DNA from: Cupriavidus sp.
GTDB taxonomy: Bacteria; Pseudomonadota; Gammaproteobacteria; Burkholderiales; Burkholderiaceae
Direction: 5' to 3'
Length of the DNA: 64,000 bases
Assembly: GCA_031180665.1 (NCBI GenBank)
Contig: JAPSLP010000026.1
Coordinates: 1 to 64,000, forward strand
Below are positions 19,973 through 28,638 of this stretch, piece by piece; position 1 is the first letter of the stretch; each line of letters starts with the position of its first letter. Made by a program: the position numbers and the translations under genes. The notes under the pieces were generated by a model. That model saw only the letters and a list, made by a program, of their open reading frames with translations. It made no database searches and had not been told where the DNA came from.

Positions 19973-20116
19973 TCAGGCGCGCTGCGGCGGGGGCGGCGGC
20001 ACGTCGCCCGGCGGCGGGTCGATGACCGGCTCGTGCGGATCGATCGGCGGCACCTCGGGTTCGGGCGTGGTGGGCGGCTGGTCCGGGGTTTGATCCGGTT
20101 CTGGCGTGGTATGCAT
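19973..20116 (-). CDS. possible separate small proline-rich protein inside the kinase frame
   Basis: Within the last codons of the hybrid kinase an in-frame ATG at 20116 has a good ribosome binding site (GGAGAAAAGG directly upstream). It would give a 47-residue protein, about 40 percent Pro, with Glu and Asp. Stand-alone proteins of this look exist in Burkholderiales. Either it is translated by internal initiation, or an originally separate gene has become joined to the kinase. Confidence 0.4.
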   Translation of the reverse strand: MHTTPEPDQTPDQPPTTPEPEVPPIDPHEPVIDPPPGDVPPPPPQRA

Positions 20117-22222
20117 CCTTTTCTCCATCGAAGAGGTGGGACGGGAAGACGCCGGACCGGTGCCCGCGCTGCCCTCGACCGGATGCCCCAATGGCGAATG
20201 CAGGGGCGGCGGCGTATCCGCGCCAACATGGGTCGCGGCGCGGCCATCGGTGCGGCCATCGGTGCGGCCATCGGGGCGGCATTCGTCGAGCAGGCGCGAC
20301 AGCACCTCCAGATCGACCGGCTTGGTCAGGTGGTCGTCGAAACCGGCCGCCTGCGTGCGCAGCTTGTCGCCGGGCTGGCCGTAGCCGGTCAGCGCCACCA
20401 CCTTCATCGCCTGCAGTTCCGGTATCGCACGCAGCCGCTGCGCGATCTCGAAGCCGTCCATGCCCGGCATGCCAAGATCGAGCAGCACCAGCTCGGGTTT
20501 GTACTTGACCGCGCGCACGATCGCGGCGGCGCCGTCGAGCGCGGTGATCACGGTATGGCCCAGCGCTTCGAGCGTCATCGCCATCGCCTCGAGCGCGTCG
20601 ACGTTGTCGTCGACCACCATCACCGTGCGCGGCTTGCCGGCCGGCGCCTGCCGTCCGCCCAGCGTCGGCTGCCAGCTGCGCCACGGCTGCACCGGCAGCT
20701 GCACGATGAAGCTGCTGCCATGGCCAGGGCCGTTGCTCTGCACCGACAGCCGGCCGCCGTGCATGCTGACCAGTCGATGGACCAGCGACAGGCCGATGCC
20801 GGGGCCATTGCCGCCGGCCACGGCGATATTGCCGTTGGCGCCGTCGCGCTCGAAGGTCTCGCGCAGTCCTTGCAGCCGTTCGGCCGACAGCCCGGTCCCG
20901 TTGTCGGTGATCCTGATGGTCACGGTGCCTTGATCCGCCTGCGCCTCGATCGACAGCAGGCCATCGGGCGGGGTGTACTTGGCCGCGTTGTTCAGCAGGT
21001 TGCCGAAGATCTGCGTCAGTCGCACCAGGTCGCCGCGCACCGGCATCGGCCCTTCGGGCACCGACAGGCGCAGCTGATGATTGCGCGACTCGATCAGCGG
21101 GCGGACGGTCTCCACCGCGGTATTGAGCGCGGAACGCAGCTCGACCAGGTCGTCGCGCAGCGTGATGGTGCCGCGCGTGAAGCGCGAGATGTCGAGCAGG
21201 TCGTCGACCAGCCGGGTCAGGTGATAGAGCTGGCGGGCGATGATGTCGCGCGCCTTGAAGCTGTCCTCGCGCGAGGGCGCGCAGTGCATCAGCAGATCGG
21301 CGGCGCTGCGCATCGGCGCCAGCGGGTTGCGCAGTTCGTGCACCAGCATCGCCAGGAAATCGTCCTTGCGGCGTTCTTCCTCGCGCAGCATCTTCTCGGC
21401 GCGCTTCTGCTGCGTGATGTCCTCGCATACGCCGACCACGCGGTAGAACTCGCCGCTGGCGTTGTTGACGGGGAAGGCGCGCGCGCGCACGTCGCGCATC
21501 TGGCCGTCGGCATGGACCAGCGCGAACTCGAGATCCATATGGCCGTCGCGCAGCATCGCCTCGCAGGCTGCCTGCACGCGCTCGCGATCGGACTCGGCGA
21601 CCCAGCCGAAGCAGGTGCTGCCGTGCTGATGCAGGTCTTCCACCGGGCGGCCCGTCAGCGTGACGAAGGCCGGGCCGACGAACAGGAACTTGCGCTCCTG
21701 CGGATCGAAGATCCACAGCACGTCGGAAAGATTGTCGGCGAGCTGGCGGAACAGGAACTCGTTGTCGCGCAGCGCCTGCGAGGTCCGGTGGTAGGCCTCC
21801 TCGGCCCGCCGGAGCCGCAGCAGCGCCTTGACGCTGGACACCAGCTCCTCCGGCTCGACCGGCTCCACCAGATAGCTGTCGGCGCCGTGGTCCAGCGCCT
21901 CGACCCGGTAGCGCGGGTCGCTGGCAGAGCTCGACGTATGCAGGATCAGCGTGCGGCAGCTTTGCGGGTCGTCCTTGATGATGCGGCAGACGTCGAGTCC
22001 GTCGATGTCCGGCAGCTTCAGGTCCAGCAGCACCAGGTCCGGCGCATAGCGGCGCACCAGCGACAGCGCCGACTCCCCGGTCGACGCTTCCAGCACGGCG
22101 TAGCCCGCGCGGCGCAGGATGCGGCTCTTGATGTAGCGGGAGCCCTCGTTGTCGTCGACCACCAGCACCAGGGGCCGGTTGTCCCGGGAATCGGACGACG
22201 TTCTTGTTTCGATCGGACTCAT
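19973..22222 (-). CDS. hybrid sensor histidine kinase (REC-PAS-HisKA-HATPase-REC) with proline-rich tail
   Basis: A 749-residue cytoplasmic hybrid kinase. Receiver 1 (about 17-130) has Asp67 in LLDLKLPDIDG, but Glu120 stands where the conserved Lys is expected (YLVEPVEP). PAS domain about 155-275. HisKA with His295 in LVHELRNPLAP. HATPase with NLLNNAAKY, TDNGTGL and GPGIGLSL. Receiver 2 with Asp582 in LLDLGMPGMDG and a normal TKP. From residue 650 comes a tail with three DGR(T) units and about 45 Pro-rich residues. ATG 22222 is preferred to the in-frame ATG 22246, because GAGGA precedes it. It lies between ku and ligD genes, so control of DNA repair is a tempting guess but unproven. Confidence 0.88.
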   Translation of the reverse strand: MSPIETRTSSDSRDNRPLVLVVDDNEGSRYIKSRILRRAGYAVLEASTGESALSLVRRYAPDLVLLDLKLPDIDGLDVCRIIKDDPQSCRTLILHTSSSASDPRYRVEALDHGADSYLVEPVEPEELVSSVKALLRLRRAEEAYHRTSQALRDNEFLFRQLADNLSDVLWIFDPQERKFLFVGPAFVTLTGRPVEDLHQHGSTCFGWVAESDRERVQAACEAMLRDGHMDLEFALVHADGQMRDVRARAFPVNNASGEFYRVVGVCEDITQQKRAEKMLREEERRKDDFLAMLVHELRNPLAPMRSAADLLMHCAPSREDSFKARDIIARQLYHLTRLVDDLLDISRFTRGTITLRDDLVELRSALNTAVETVRPLIESRNHQLRLSVPEGPMPVRGDLVRLTQIFGNLLNNAAKYTPPDGLLSIEAQADQGTVTIRITDNGTGLSAERLQGLRETFERDGANGNIAVAGGNGPGIGLSLVHRLVSMHGGRLSVQSNGPGHGSSFIVQLPVQPWRSWQPTLGGRQAPAGKPRTVMVVDDNVDALEAMAMTLEALGHTVITALDGAAAIVRAVKYKPELVLLDLGMPGMDGFEIAQRLRAIPELQAMKVVALTGYGQPGDKLRTQAAGFDDHLTKPVDLEVLSRLLDECRPDGRTDGRTDGRAATHVGADTPPPLHSPLGHPVEGSAGTGPASSRPTSSMEKRMHTTPEPDQTPDQPPTTPEPEVPPIDPHEPVIDPPPGDVPPPPPQRA

Positions 22223-22395
22223 GCTGTCCTCGCCATGGGCAGGCATGCGGGGTGACAACGGGGCGGCTGGTCGGTTTTTGCGTTCCGCGCGACGCTGCCG
22301 CCGACGCGTTTTGTAATATTTACCAATCTAGCTCTCCAACGCTTGTAGTTGATGCAAAGGCACTTTTGGCCGCAAATCGGCCGCATGAAGTGGCT

Positions 22396-22746
22396 TCAGC
22401 GACGCTGCGCTTCGCCGGAGTGGGCCTCCGCGCTGGGCGAGGTGCCACCGTGCGGGCCGCTGGGCCGGACCTCGGCTGCCTTCTGGGAGACGTCGCCGGG
22501 CTGCGTGGTGCCGGACGGCTGTGCGCCCTTGCCAAAGCGGGCGGCGATCTGGTCCTGGACGCGCGTCAGCGCTTCCGCCTGCTGTTTGGCGGCTTCAGCC
22601 TCCTTGGCTTTGCGTTCGTCCGCGGCGCGCTGCTGTTCGGCGCTGGGGGCCGGCAGGCGTGCCTGGGCGGGCGCCCATACGAGCGCCGTCATCAGCGCCA
22701 GGGCGGCATAGTGGGCAATGCGGATCGTGGTCCGAGGGGTTGTCAT
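22396..22746 (-). CDS. small secreted protein with charged helical region
   Basis: A 116-residue protein with a signal peptide (IAHYAALALMTALVWAPAQA, cut near residue 28), then a coiled-coil-like Lys/Glu/Ala/Gln segment (about 36-65) and a polar Gly/Ser/Pro-rich end. GGGAGCC is six bases before ATG 22746. No family is recognised. It lies between ligD and the hybrid kinase on the same strand; the 173 bases up to the kinase start are AT-rich for this window and probably hold the kinase promoter. Confidence 0.75.
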   Translation of the reverse strand: MTTPRTTIRIAHYAALALMTALVWAPAQARLPAPSAEQQRAADERKAKEAEAAKQQAEALTRVQDQIAARFGKGAQPSGTTQPGDVSQKAAEVRPSGPHGGTSPSAEAHSGEAQRR

Positions 22747-22917
22747 GGTGGCTCCCGGTTCGTGCTTGCGACATGGTTCCGTCAGGCGTCGGCGCTCGAC
22801 TGCGCGGACGCATGTGTCCGAAGTGGCAAGAACCATGCCCTCGTTTGTCCGACACGGATTGGCCGCATGATGCACTGCGGGGGGCAGCACGGCGGCAGGC
22901 GGGCCGTTCGCGCGCCT

Positions 22918-25893
22918 TCAGCCGTTGCCCAGGCGCCGGATTGCCGCAGTCAGCGTCTGCCGCGTGCTGCCGTAGTCGGCCCAGGGATCGGCGTGCTCGG
23001 TCTCTTCGATGCGCGTCAGCGCGTTGGCGATGGTCCACTGCGCGCCGGAGCGCAGCGACGGCAGTTCGTCCCAGCTGCACGGGATCGATACGCCCAGGCC
23101 AGGGCGGGCGCGCGCCGAGAAGGCGGCCACCGTGGTGGCGCCGCGCCCGTTGCGCAGGTAGTCGATGAAAATTTTGCCGACGCGGTTGCGCGGACCGCTC
23201 TTGGAGACGAAGCGCTGCGGGATGGTTTTCGCCATATGGACGACCAGCTGCTGGGCGAAGTCCTTGACTTCGTCCCAGCCGAGCCGGCGCGCGATCGGGA
23301 CTACCACGTGCAGGCCCTTGCCGCCGCTGGTCTTCAGGAAGGCCGTCAGCTCGAGTTCGTCGAGCATGCCCTTGGTCAGCGCGGCGGCCTCGACGACATG
23401 CTTCCAGGGCACGCCCTCGCCGGGGTCCAGGTCGAAGATCACCCGATCGGGCTTCTCGATCTGGCGCTTGTCCGCGTTCCAGGTGTGGAACTCGATCACG
23501 TTGAGCTGCGCCGCGGCCACGATGCCGGTCTCGCTGGCGACCTCGATCATCGGCGGGTGGCCCGGCCACAGCGACGGATCGAGCCGATTGACGCCGGCGA
23601 TCTTGAAGGTCTCGGCATGCTTCTGGAAGAACAGCTCGCCGCCGACCCCGGACGGGCCGCGCAGGACCGCCAGCGGCCGGCCGCGCAATTCCGGCAGCAT
23701 GCGCGGCGCGACCGCTTCGTAGTAGCGCACCAGATCGCCCTTGGTGGCGCCGGTCGACGGATCGATGACGCGGTCGGCATGGCTGACGCGGACGTTGCCG
23801 ATCTGCTGGCGGCCGGACGAGGACTTCGTCCCGGCGGCGGGCCTGGAGGGCGTCGACGTATCGGCCGTATCCGCCATATCCGCCATATCCGCCATATCCG
23901 CCTGGTCGGACTTGACCGCCTTTTTTCCCGTCTTCGCCGGCTTGTCTGCCGCCTCGTCCTTCGCCTTGCGCGCCGACGCTGCCGATGCCGCCCGGCCCAC
24001 GCTCTTCCCCGGTGCGGGCATCGCCTTCTCCTTGCCGATCGCGCTGGCGCTCTTGTCCGATCGCAAGCCATGGAACACCGCATGGCGGATCAGGCCGTCG
24101 CGCGTCCACGAGGCGAACGACACCTCGGCCACCGCCTTGGGCCGAACCCAGATGCCCTTCACCCCCTTGGCGATCGCCGGCATCCGGTCGAACGGCGAAG
24201 CATCGGCGCGCAAGGCGTCGAGCTTGGCCCGTATCGTATCGAGCGTCTGCGTATCGAAGCCGGTGCCGACCTTGCCGGCATAGACCAGCCGGCCGGCTTC
24301 GTCATGAATGCCGAGCAGCAGGGCGCCCAGGCCATTGCGCGTGCCCTTGGGTTCGGTGAAGCCGCCGATCACGAACTCCTGCCGTTCGCTGCATTTGAGC
24401 TTGATCCAGCTTGGCGAGCGCGCCGAGGCATAGGGCGCATCGACGCGCTTGCCGATCAGCCCCTCGAGCCGCAGCCGGCAGGCCGCGCTGAGGATTTCCT
24501 CGGGGCCGGCCTCGAAGCTCTCGCTGAAGCGCAGATGCGCCGAGACGTTGTGTTCGTCGAACACCCGTCGCAGCAGGTCGCGCCGCTCGACCAGCGCGAC
24601 CTGCCGCAGATCGTGGCCGGCAAAGTAGGGGACGTCGAACACGAAGAACTGGATCGCCTCGGTGCGGTCGCTGTCGAAGGCGTTCTGCAGCGCCTGGAAA
24701 TCGGTGCTGCCGTCCTTGTCGACGATGACGATTTCGCCGTCGAGCCAGGCCGACGGCAGATTCAGCGTACCGAGCTCGCGCGCCAGCGTCTTGAGCTTGG
24801 ACGTCCAGTCGTGGCCGTTGCGGGTGAACAGCTTGACGTCGCCGCCCTCGATGCGGGCCAGCACACGGTAGCCGTCGAACTTGACCTCGTAGACCCAGTT
24901 CTGCGCATCGGCGGGCGGCCCTTGCACCAGCGTCGCCAGTTGCGGCGCCAGCGTCAGCGGCAAGGCGGCGGCCCGCGCGCCGGCCGGCAGTCTGATTGCG
25001 TTGGCCGCGGACTGTTTCCTGCCGCCGGTCTTGCCGCTGTCCGCCGATTTGCGCGAGGCGGCCTTGGTCGCGGCCTTGGTCGCGGTCTTCGTCGCGGTCT
25101 TCGTCGCGGCCTTGGTCGCATTCTTCGCCGCCGTCTTTCCCGCCGTCTTCGTCCCGGTCTTCGACGATGCCTTGCGCGCGGCCTTGCCATCCGGGCCCAG
25201 CGCGCCGCCGCCGAGCACGCTGTCGGGCATGGCCTCGGTGATATCGAACTGCGCCGCCGGCCGCGCCGCGTCGTCACGCTCCTTGATCAGCAACCACGGT
25301 TCCTGCCGCTCGTCCCGGCTGCGCATGCGCACCAGCGTCCAGCCGCCATGCAGCTTCTCGCCATGCAGTTCGAACTTGAGCTTGCCGTCGCGATAGCCCT
25401 GATGCGGATCGCCGATCGGCACCCAGGTCCCGCGGTCCCAGACGATCACGGTGCCCGCGCCGTACTGCTTCTCAGGGATCACCCCTTCGAAGTTCGCATA
25501 CTCGAGCGGGTGGTCCTCGACGTGGACGCTCATCCGTTTGTCGGCCGGGTCCAGGCTCGGACCCTTCGGAATGGCCCAGCTCTTGAGCGTGCCGTCGAGC
25601 TCCAGACGGAAGTCGTAGTGCAGGCGGCGCGCCGCATGCTTCTGCACGACGAACGACAGGCCCTTGCCGGCTTTCGCGGCGGCGCGCCTGGCCACCGCAC
25701 CCCCGGCGGGTTCCGCCGTCGTGCCGAAGTCGCGCATGGTGCGATAGCGCTGCAGCGGGTCGGGGCTGGCGCCACGCGCGGCGCGCGGGGTCGACCGTGT
25801 GGCCGGGCCTTTGGCCTCGGCTGCGGCGTTCTTCTTGCCGGTTCGCTTCGTTGCGGCCTTGGCCGGCTGCTTCGCTGCTCGCTTTGTCGCCAT
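22918..25893 (-). CDS. ligD: multifunctional DNA ligase D (LigD)
   Basis: A 991-residue LigD in the order phosphoesterase-ligase-polymerase, as in Pseudomonas. The 3'-phosphoesterase (about 75-220) has His92 and Asp94 in LHYDFRLELDGTL. An Ala/Thr/Lys-repeat linker follows. The ATP-dependent ligase carries the nucleotidyl Lys338 in YEVKFDGYR. A second linker holds MADMADMADTADT (9-base repeats at about 23863-23905). The primase/polymerase domain (about 700-991) has the metal pair Asp821/Asp823 in FDLDPGEG. With Ku it repairs double-strand breaks. ATG 25893 has GAGGAG about 12 bases upstream; the frame opens earlier, at 25992. Confidence 0.96.
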   Translation of the reverse strand: MATKRAAKQPAKAATKRTGKKNAAAEAKGPATRSTPRAARGASPDPLQRYRTMRDFGTTAEPAGGAVARRAAAKAGKGLSFVVQKHAARRLHYDFRLELDGTLKSWAIPKGPSLDPADKRMSVHVEDHPLEYANFEGVIPEKQYGAGTVIVWDRGTWVPIGDPHQGYRDGKLKFELHGEKLHGGWTLVRMRSRDERQEPWLLIKERDDAARPAAQFDITEAMPDSVLGGGALGPDGKAARKASSKTGTKTAGKTAAKNATKAATKTATKTATKAATKAASRKSADSGKTGGRKQSAANAIRLPAGARAAALPLTLAPQLATLVQGPPADAQNWVYEVKFDGYRVLARIEGGDVKLFTRNGHDWTSKLKTLARELGTLNLPSAWLDGEIVIVDKDGSTDFQALQNAFDSDRTEAIQFFVFDVPYFAGHDLRQVALVERRDLLRRVFDEHNVSAHLRFSESFEAGPEEILSAACRLRLEGLIGKRVDAPYASARSPSWIKLKCSERQEFVIGGFTEPKGTRNGLGALLLGIHDEAGRLVYAGKVGTGFDTQTLDTIRAKLDALRADASPFDRMPAIAKGVKGIWVRPKAVAEVSFASWTRDGLIRHAVFHGLRSDKSASAIGKEKAMPAPGKSVGRAASAASARKAKDEAADKPAKTGKKAVKSDQADMADMADMADTADTSTPSRPAAGTKSSSGRQQIGNVRVSHADRVIDPSTGATKGDLVRYYEAVAPRMLPELRGRPLAVLRGPSGVGGELFFQKHAETFKIAGVNRLDPSLWPGHPPMIEVASETGIVAAAQLNVIEFHTWNADKRQIEKPDRVIFDLDPGEGVPWKHVVEAAALTKGMLDELELTAFLKTSGGKGLHVVVPIARRLGWDEVKDFAQQLVVHMAKTIPQRFVSKSGPRNRVGKIFIDYLRNGRGATTVAAFSARARPGLGVSIPCSWDELPSLRSGAQWTIANALTRIEETEHADPWADYGSTRQTLTAAIRRLGNG

Positions 25894-26523
25894 TGCGGCC
25901 ACTCCTCGATCGGGACACGCGAGATTGCGTGGCCTCGGGTCCTGCGCGTGAAGCGCGGCACCTCCATTCGCTGTCACTTCGTTTGCCGTCACTTCCGCTT
26001 ATAGGCAATCGGAATGCGGCGATCCATCGGCCACCGTCCTACATCCGGCAGCGGCCCGGCGCGATCCCGACGTGTCGCGATGGCGGTGGGCGTCAGGTTC
26101 GCATCCGCAGCTGGCCACGCAGGTCGCCGGCTATGCGCGGTGCCGCACAGACGTCGCCGTGCACATCCTGCATGGCCGAGTAAAAAGTACGAGCGCGACG
26201 CATGGCGCAGCGGTGTCTCATGGTGTGGCAGCGTTTTGCCGCAGCGCGGCGGCCAGCGGATGCCGCGTGCCCTTGCGCGACCGAGGCGCGCGGCAGAGCC
26301 GGCCTGCAGGATGCGCCGGCGCTGGTGTTCTGGCATGCGTTTCGCGTCGTTGGCGGCGTAGGCCGGGTCCTGCGCGGGGGCATCGTCGTGCCGGCGCACA
26401 ACGAGCCGTTGCAATGCGGTGCCAGCAGGACCTGTTCATGAACCCGCCTGGCATCGTCGCCGGCGTGCCGGCCACTGCGGGCGCCATCGCGGCATGCATG
26501 GGCCAGTCTCAGGAGTGAACAAC
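25894..26523. other. 630-base region without a convincing gene
   Basis: Several overlapping frames exist on both strands but all are Arg/Ala-rich, lack ribosome binding sites and look like chance frames in GC-rich DNA. The ligD promoter should lie at its left end and the promoter of the secreted protein gene at 26524 at its right end. GTAAAAAGTAC at 26180-26190 matches, in reverse complement, a site at 16809. Confidence 0.6.
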
Positions 26524-26916
26524 ATGACGAAACACCACCTAGTACGTTCGGCCCTCGCCGCGCTGGCGTTGACCGGTTCCTGCGTGGCACTGGCCCAGGT
26601 GCCGGGCGACCGCGGCACTGCCACCGGCACCGCGCCGGGTATGGCACCGGCAGGCCAATACGATCCCGCCAACCCGGCGGCGGCGGGCACGCGCGATCCG
26701 TACAGCAGCGGGGCGCGCGTTGGCGACAAGTTCGATCCGTACACGCAGGGCACCAACCAGCCGACGCAGCAGTACCTGGCGCCTGCGGGCACACAGCCGA
26801 TGCCGATGGGCGGCAGCTACGACGCCCGCATGGAGAACCACGACACGCACTATCACGACCTGTCGACGCTGGGATCGCGCGTGGGCAAGCGCAGCCAGTT
26901 CCTCGACGGAGACTGA
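26524..26916 (+). CDS. small secreted protein with DPY-GAR/DPYTQG units
   Basis: A 130-residue protein. Signal peptide of about 23 residues (VRSALAALALTGSCVALA). The mature part is Gly/Pro/Thr-rich and contains DPYSSGARVGDKFDPYTQGT (about 58-77), related to the YTDGAR units of the protein at 6898. It ends with a His/Tyr-rich segment (HDTHYHDLSTLGSRVGKRSQF). AGGAG lies ten bases before ATG 26524. Function unknown; a periplasmic or surface location is expected. Confidence 0.82.
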   Translation: MTKHHLVRSALAALALTGSCVALAQVPGDRGTATGTAPGMAPAGQYDPANPAAAGTRDPYSSGARVGDKFDPYTQGTNQPTQQYLAPAGTQPMPMGGSYDARMENHDTHYHDLSTLGSRVGKRSQFLDGD

Positions 26917-27033
26917 TCGGCAGGCTGCATGGCATACCGTACCGGGGACAGCAAAGAGCGCGACGGGAGCCGTCGCGCTCTTCTCGTTTCAGCCAAGTCG
27001 TCGTCGCATCGACGATGTCGGATCGATGTCTTG

Positions 27034-27246
27034 CTATCGCAGCGGCGGAAACACATACCACGAGCCGTCGCGATGACGGAAGAACACGATCGACAGCCGT
27101 TTTCCAGCGCGTTCGAAGCCGATGCACGCATAAGGCACGCGGCGGCTGCCGGTATGTCCGAAATGCGTGACCCGGCAACGGTGGTTGCCCGACAGCGGCA
27201 GCCATTTTTGCGCGGCCTCGCGCAGGGATGTCGTCTTGCCTTGCAT
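27034..27246 (-). CDS. small conserved-looking protein of unknown function
   Basis: A 70-residue basic protein with a pattern of short strands (RLSIVFFRHRDGSWYVFPP) that looks like a folded beta unit. GGGGAG is eight bases before ATG 27246. Competing plus-strand frames in the same stretch lack a ribosome binding site. No function can be assigned. Confidence 0.65.
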   Translation of the reverse strand: MQGKTTSLREAAQKWLPLSGNHRCRVTHFGHTGSRRVPYACIGFERAGKRLSIVFFRHRDGSWYVFPPLR

Positions 27247-27510
27247 CGCTCGCTCCCCTGATGTTGAAGACGCGATGCCGCGCTCGTGGATGCGGCGAGG
27301 CGGTGCGATCTCGCGTTCTTGCCTATCAGCGTAGAGGCGGCCGCGCCTGCGGCACGTCGGCTTGACGCGCAGCGGGGCCTCGGCATTCGGCGGATTGCGT
27401 TGTCAGCGAATGACCACAGCGACGCGGCGACGATTTTTCACGCGTAGTAAGAAGGGGACAAGGAAGGAGAAGAAAAAGGGGCGCTCGCGCGCCCCTCAGC
27501 ATGCAGACTC

Positions 27511-27585
27511 GGTCGTCCCCGCGCATGCGCGGGACCCAGTGGCTTTCCAATGTCGCTGGATTCCCGCGCTCACGGGAATGACGGT
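27511..27585 (+). repeat. dispersed double-hairpin repeat, copy B
   Basis: Hairpin 1 is GTCCCCGCGCATGCGCGGGAC. The spacer reads CCAGTGGCTTTCC. Hairpin 2 is GATTCCCGCG-CTCA-CGGGAATGACG. It fills the 363-base gap 27247-27609 between two minus-strand genes, and no other feature was found there. Confidence 0.85.
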
Positions 27586-27609
27586 TGGCTGTCAACCGAT
27601 AGTCGGCAT

Positions 27610-28056
27610 TTACCGCTCGCGATTCTGGCCAGACTGGCCGCCCTGCGACGACTGCTGGCCGGGCTGGCCGGTAGTGCCGGACTGCTGTTGCTGCTGACCG
27701 CCGCTCTGGCCGCCCATGCCGCTCTGCTGACCGCTCTGCTTGCCGCCTTGCTGCTGCTGGCCTTGGCCGCTCTGGCCACCCATGCCGCCCTGCTGGCCGC
27801 TCTGGCCGCCGCTTTGCTGCGACTGGCCACCCATGCCACCCATGCCACCTTCGCTCTGGCCACCCATGCCGCCCTGCTGACCGCTCTGGCGACCGCCTTG
27901 CTGTTGCTGACCGCCCTGGCCGCCTTGGCCCATGCCGCCTTGCTGGCCGGTCTGGCCGCCGCTCTGCTGATGCTGCTGAGACGATTGGCCGCCCTGGCCC
28001 ATGCCACCCTTCTCGGTACCGCCCTGCTGCGCCTGCGGTTGCTGTTGCTGTTTCAT
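27610..28056 (-). CDS. glutamine/glycine-rich low-complexity protein
   Basis: A 148-residue protein made almost wholly of Gln, Gly, Ser and Met, with irregular repeats such as SGQQGGMGGQS and GGQQQQGG. No signal peptide, membrane helix or domain is seen. GGAG is seven bases before ATG 28056, and the frame ends cleanly in TAA, so it is probably expressed. The composition resembles prion-like or disordered aggregation-prone regions. It is divergent from the hydrophilic-protein gene at 28239 over a 182-base region. Confidence 0.75.
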   Translation of the reverse strand: MKQQQQPQAQQGGTEKGGMGQGGQSSQQHQQSGGQTGQQGGMGQGGQGGQQQQGGRQSGQQGGMGGQSEGGMGGMGGQSQQSGGQSGQQGGMGGQSGQGQQQQGGKQSGQQSGMGGQSGGQQQQQSGTTGQPGQQSSQGGQSGQNRER

Positions 28057-28238
28057 TGCTGGTCTCCATCAGCGGCGAAATGCCGCGCCTTGGTGCCGTG
28101 CAATGGGCGTGCCACCGCGCTGCAACATCGATCGACGTCTCGTGGCCTGACATGGCGCAACGCAGGTATGGCGTTTGCGTGTCGTCGAGAGTCAACATTC
28201 GCGCGCCGGCATGGCGCGCCATCATCACGGGAGGGCGT

Positions 28239-28586
28239 ATGACCAAGCAACCCACGCATCCGGAACGCGAACCGCAGCAGGGCCAGGCAGAAGGGGCGCC
28301 ACAGGGGGAGACGATCCGCGAACGTACCGCCCAGGGAACCAGCGAGGGGCCGGGACCGCTGGCCGGGAAGTCGCAGCCGGATCCCGGTACGTTGCCGCAG
28401 AAGGGCGGCGGCGAACCGATGCCCCGCCTGCCGCACGAGCGCGACGAATCGCATCAGAGCCAGCACACCGGCAGCCGGCCGGTGGGGCGGCAGGCGGCGC
28501 GCGATATCGAGCGCGGACTCGAGGAAACCGATCTGTACGGTTCGCGCGGGCGCCGCGGCGGCGCCGCCGCAGAGGACAACGACTGA
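28239..28586 (+). CDS. small disordered hydrophilic protein
   Basis: A 115-residue protein rich in Gly, Glu, Gln, Pro and Arg without hydrophobic core until the C-terminal helix (RQAARDIERGLEETDLYG). The motif MPRLPHERDES is seen in similar short proteins of Burkholderiales. GGGAGG precedes ATG 28239. A desiccation- or stress-type hydrophilin is possible but unproven. The stop is 52 bases from the convergent nuclease gene. Confidence 0.75.
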   Translation: MTKQPTHPEREPQQGQAEGAPQGETIRERTAQGTSEGPGPLAGKSQPDPGTLPQKGGGEPMPRLPHERDESHQSQHTGSRPVGRQAARDIERGLEETDLYGSRGRRGGAAAEDND

Positions 28587-28638
28587 ACGCGCGGCGGCGG
28601 CTTCGGTCGCCGCTGCCGTGTTCGCGTCGCGGGGTCGC

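Noticed and set aside
26014..26518. Overlapping plus-strand frames between ligD and the secreted protein gene.
   Set aside because: They have Arg/Ala-rich chance composition and no start signals.
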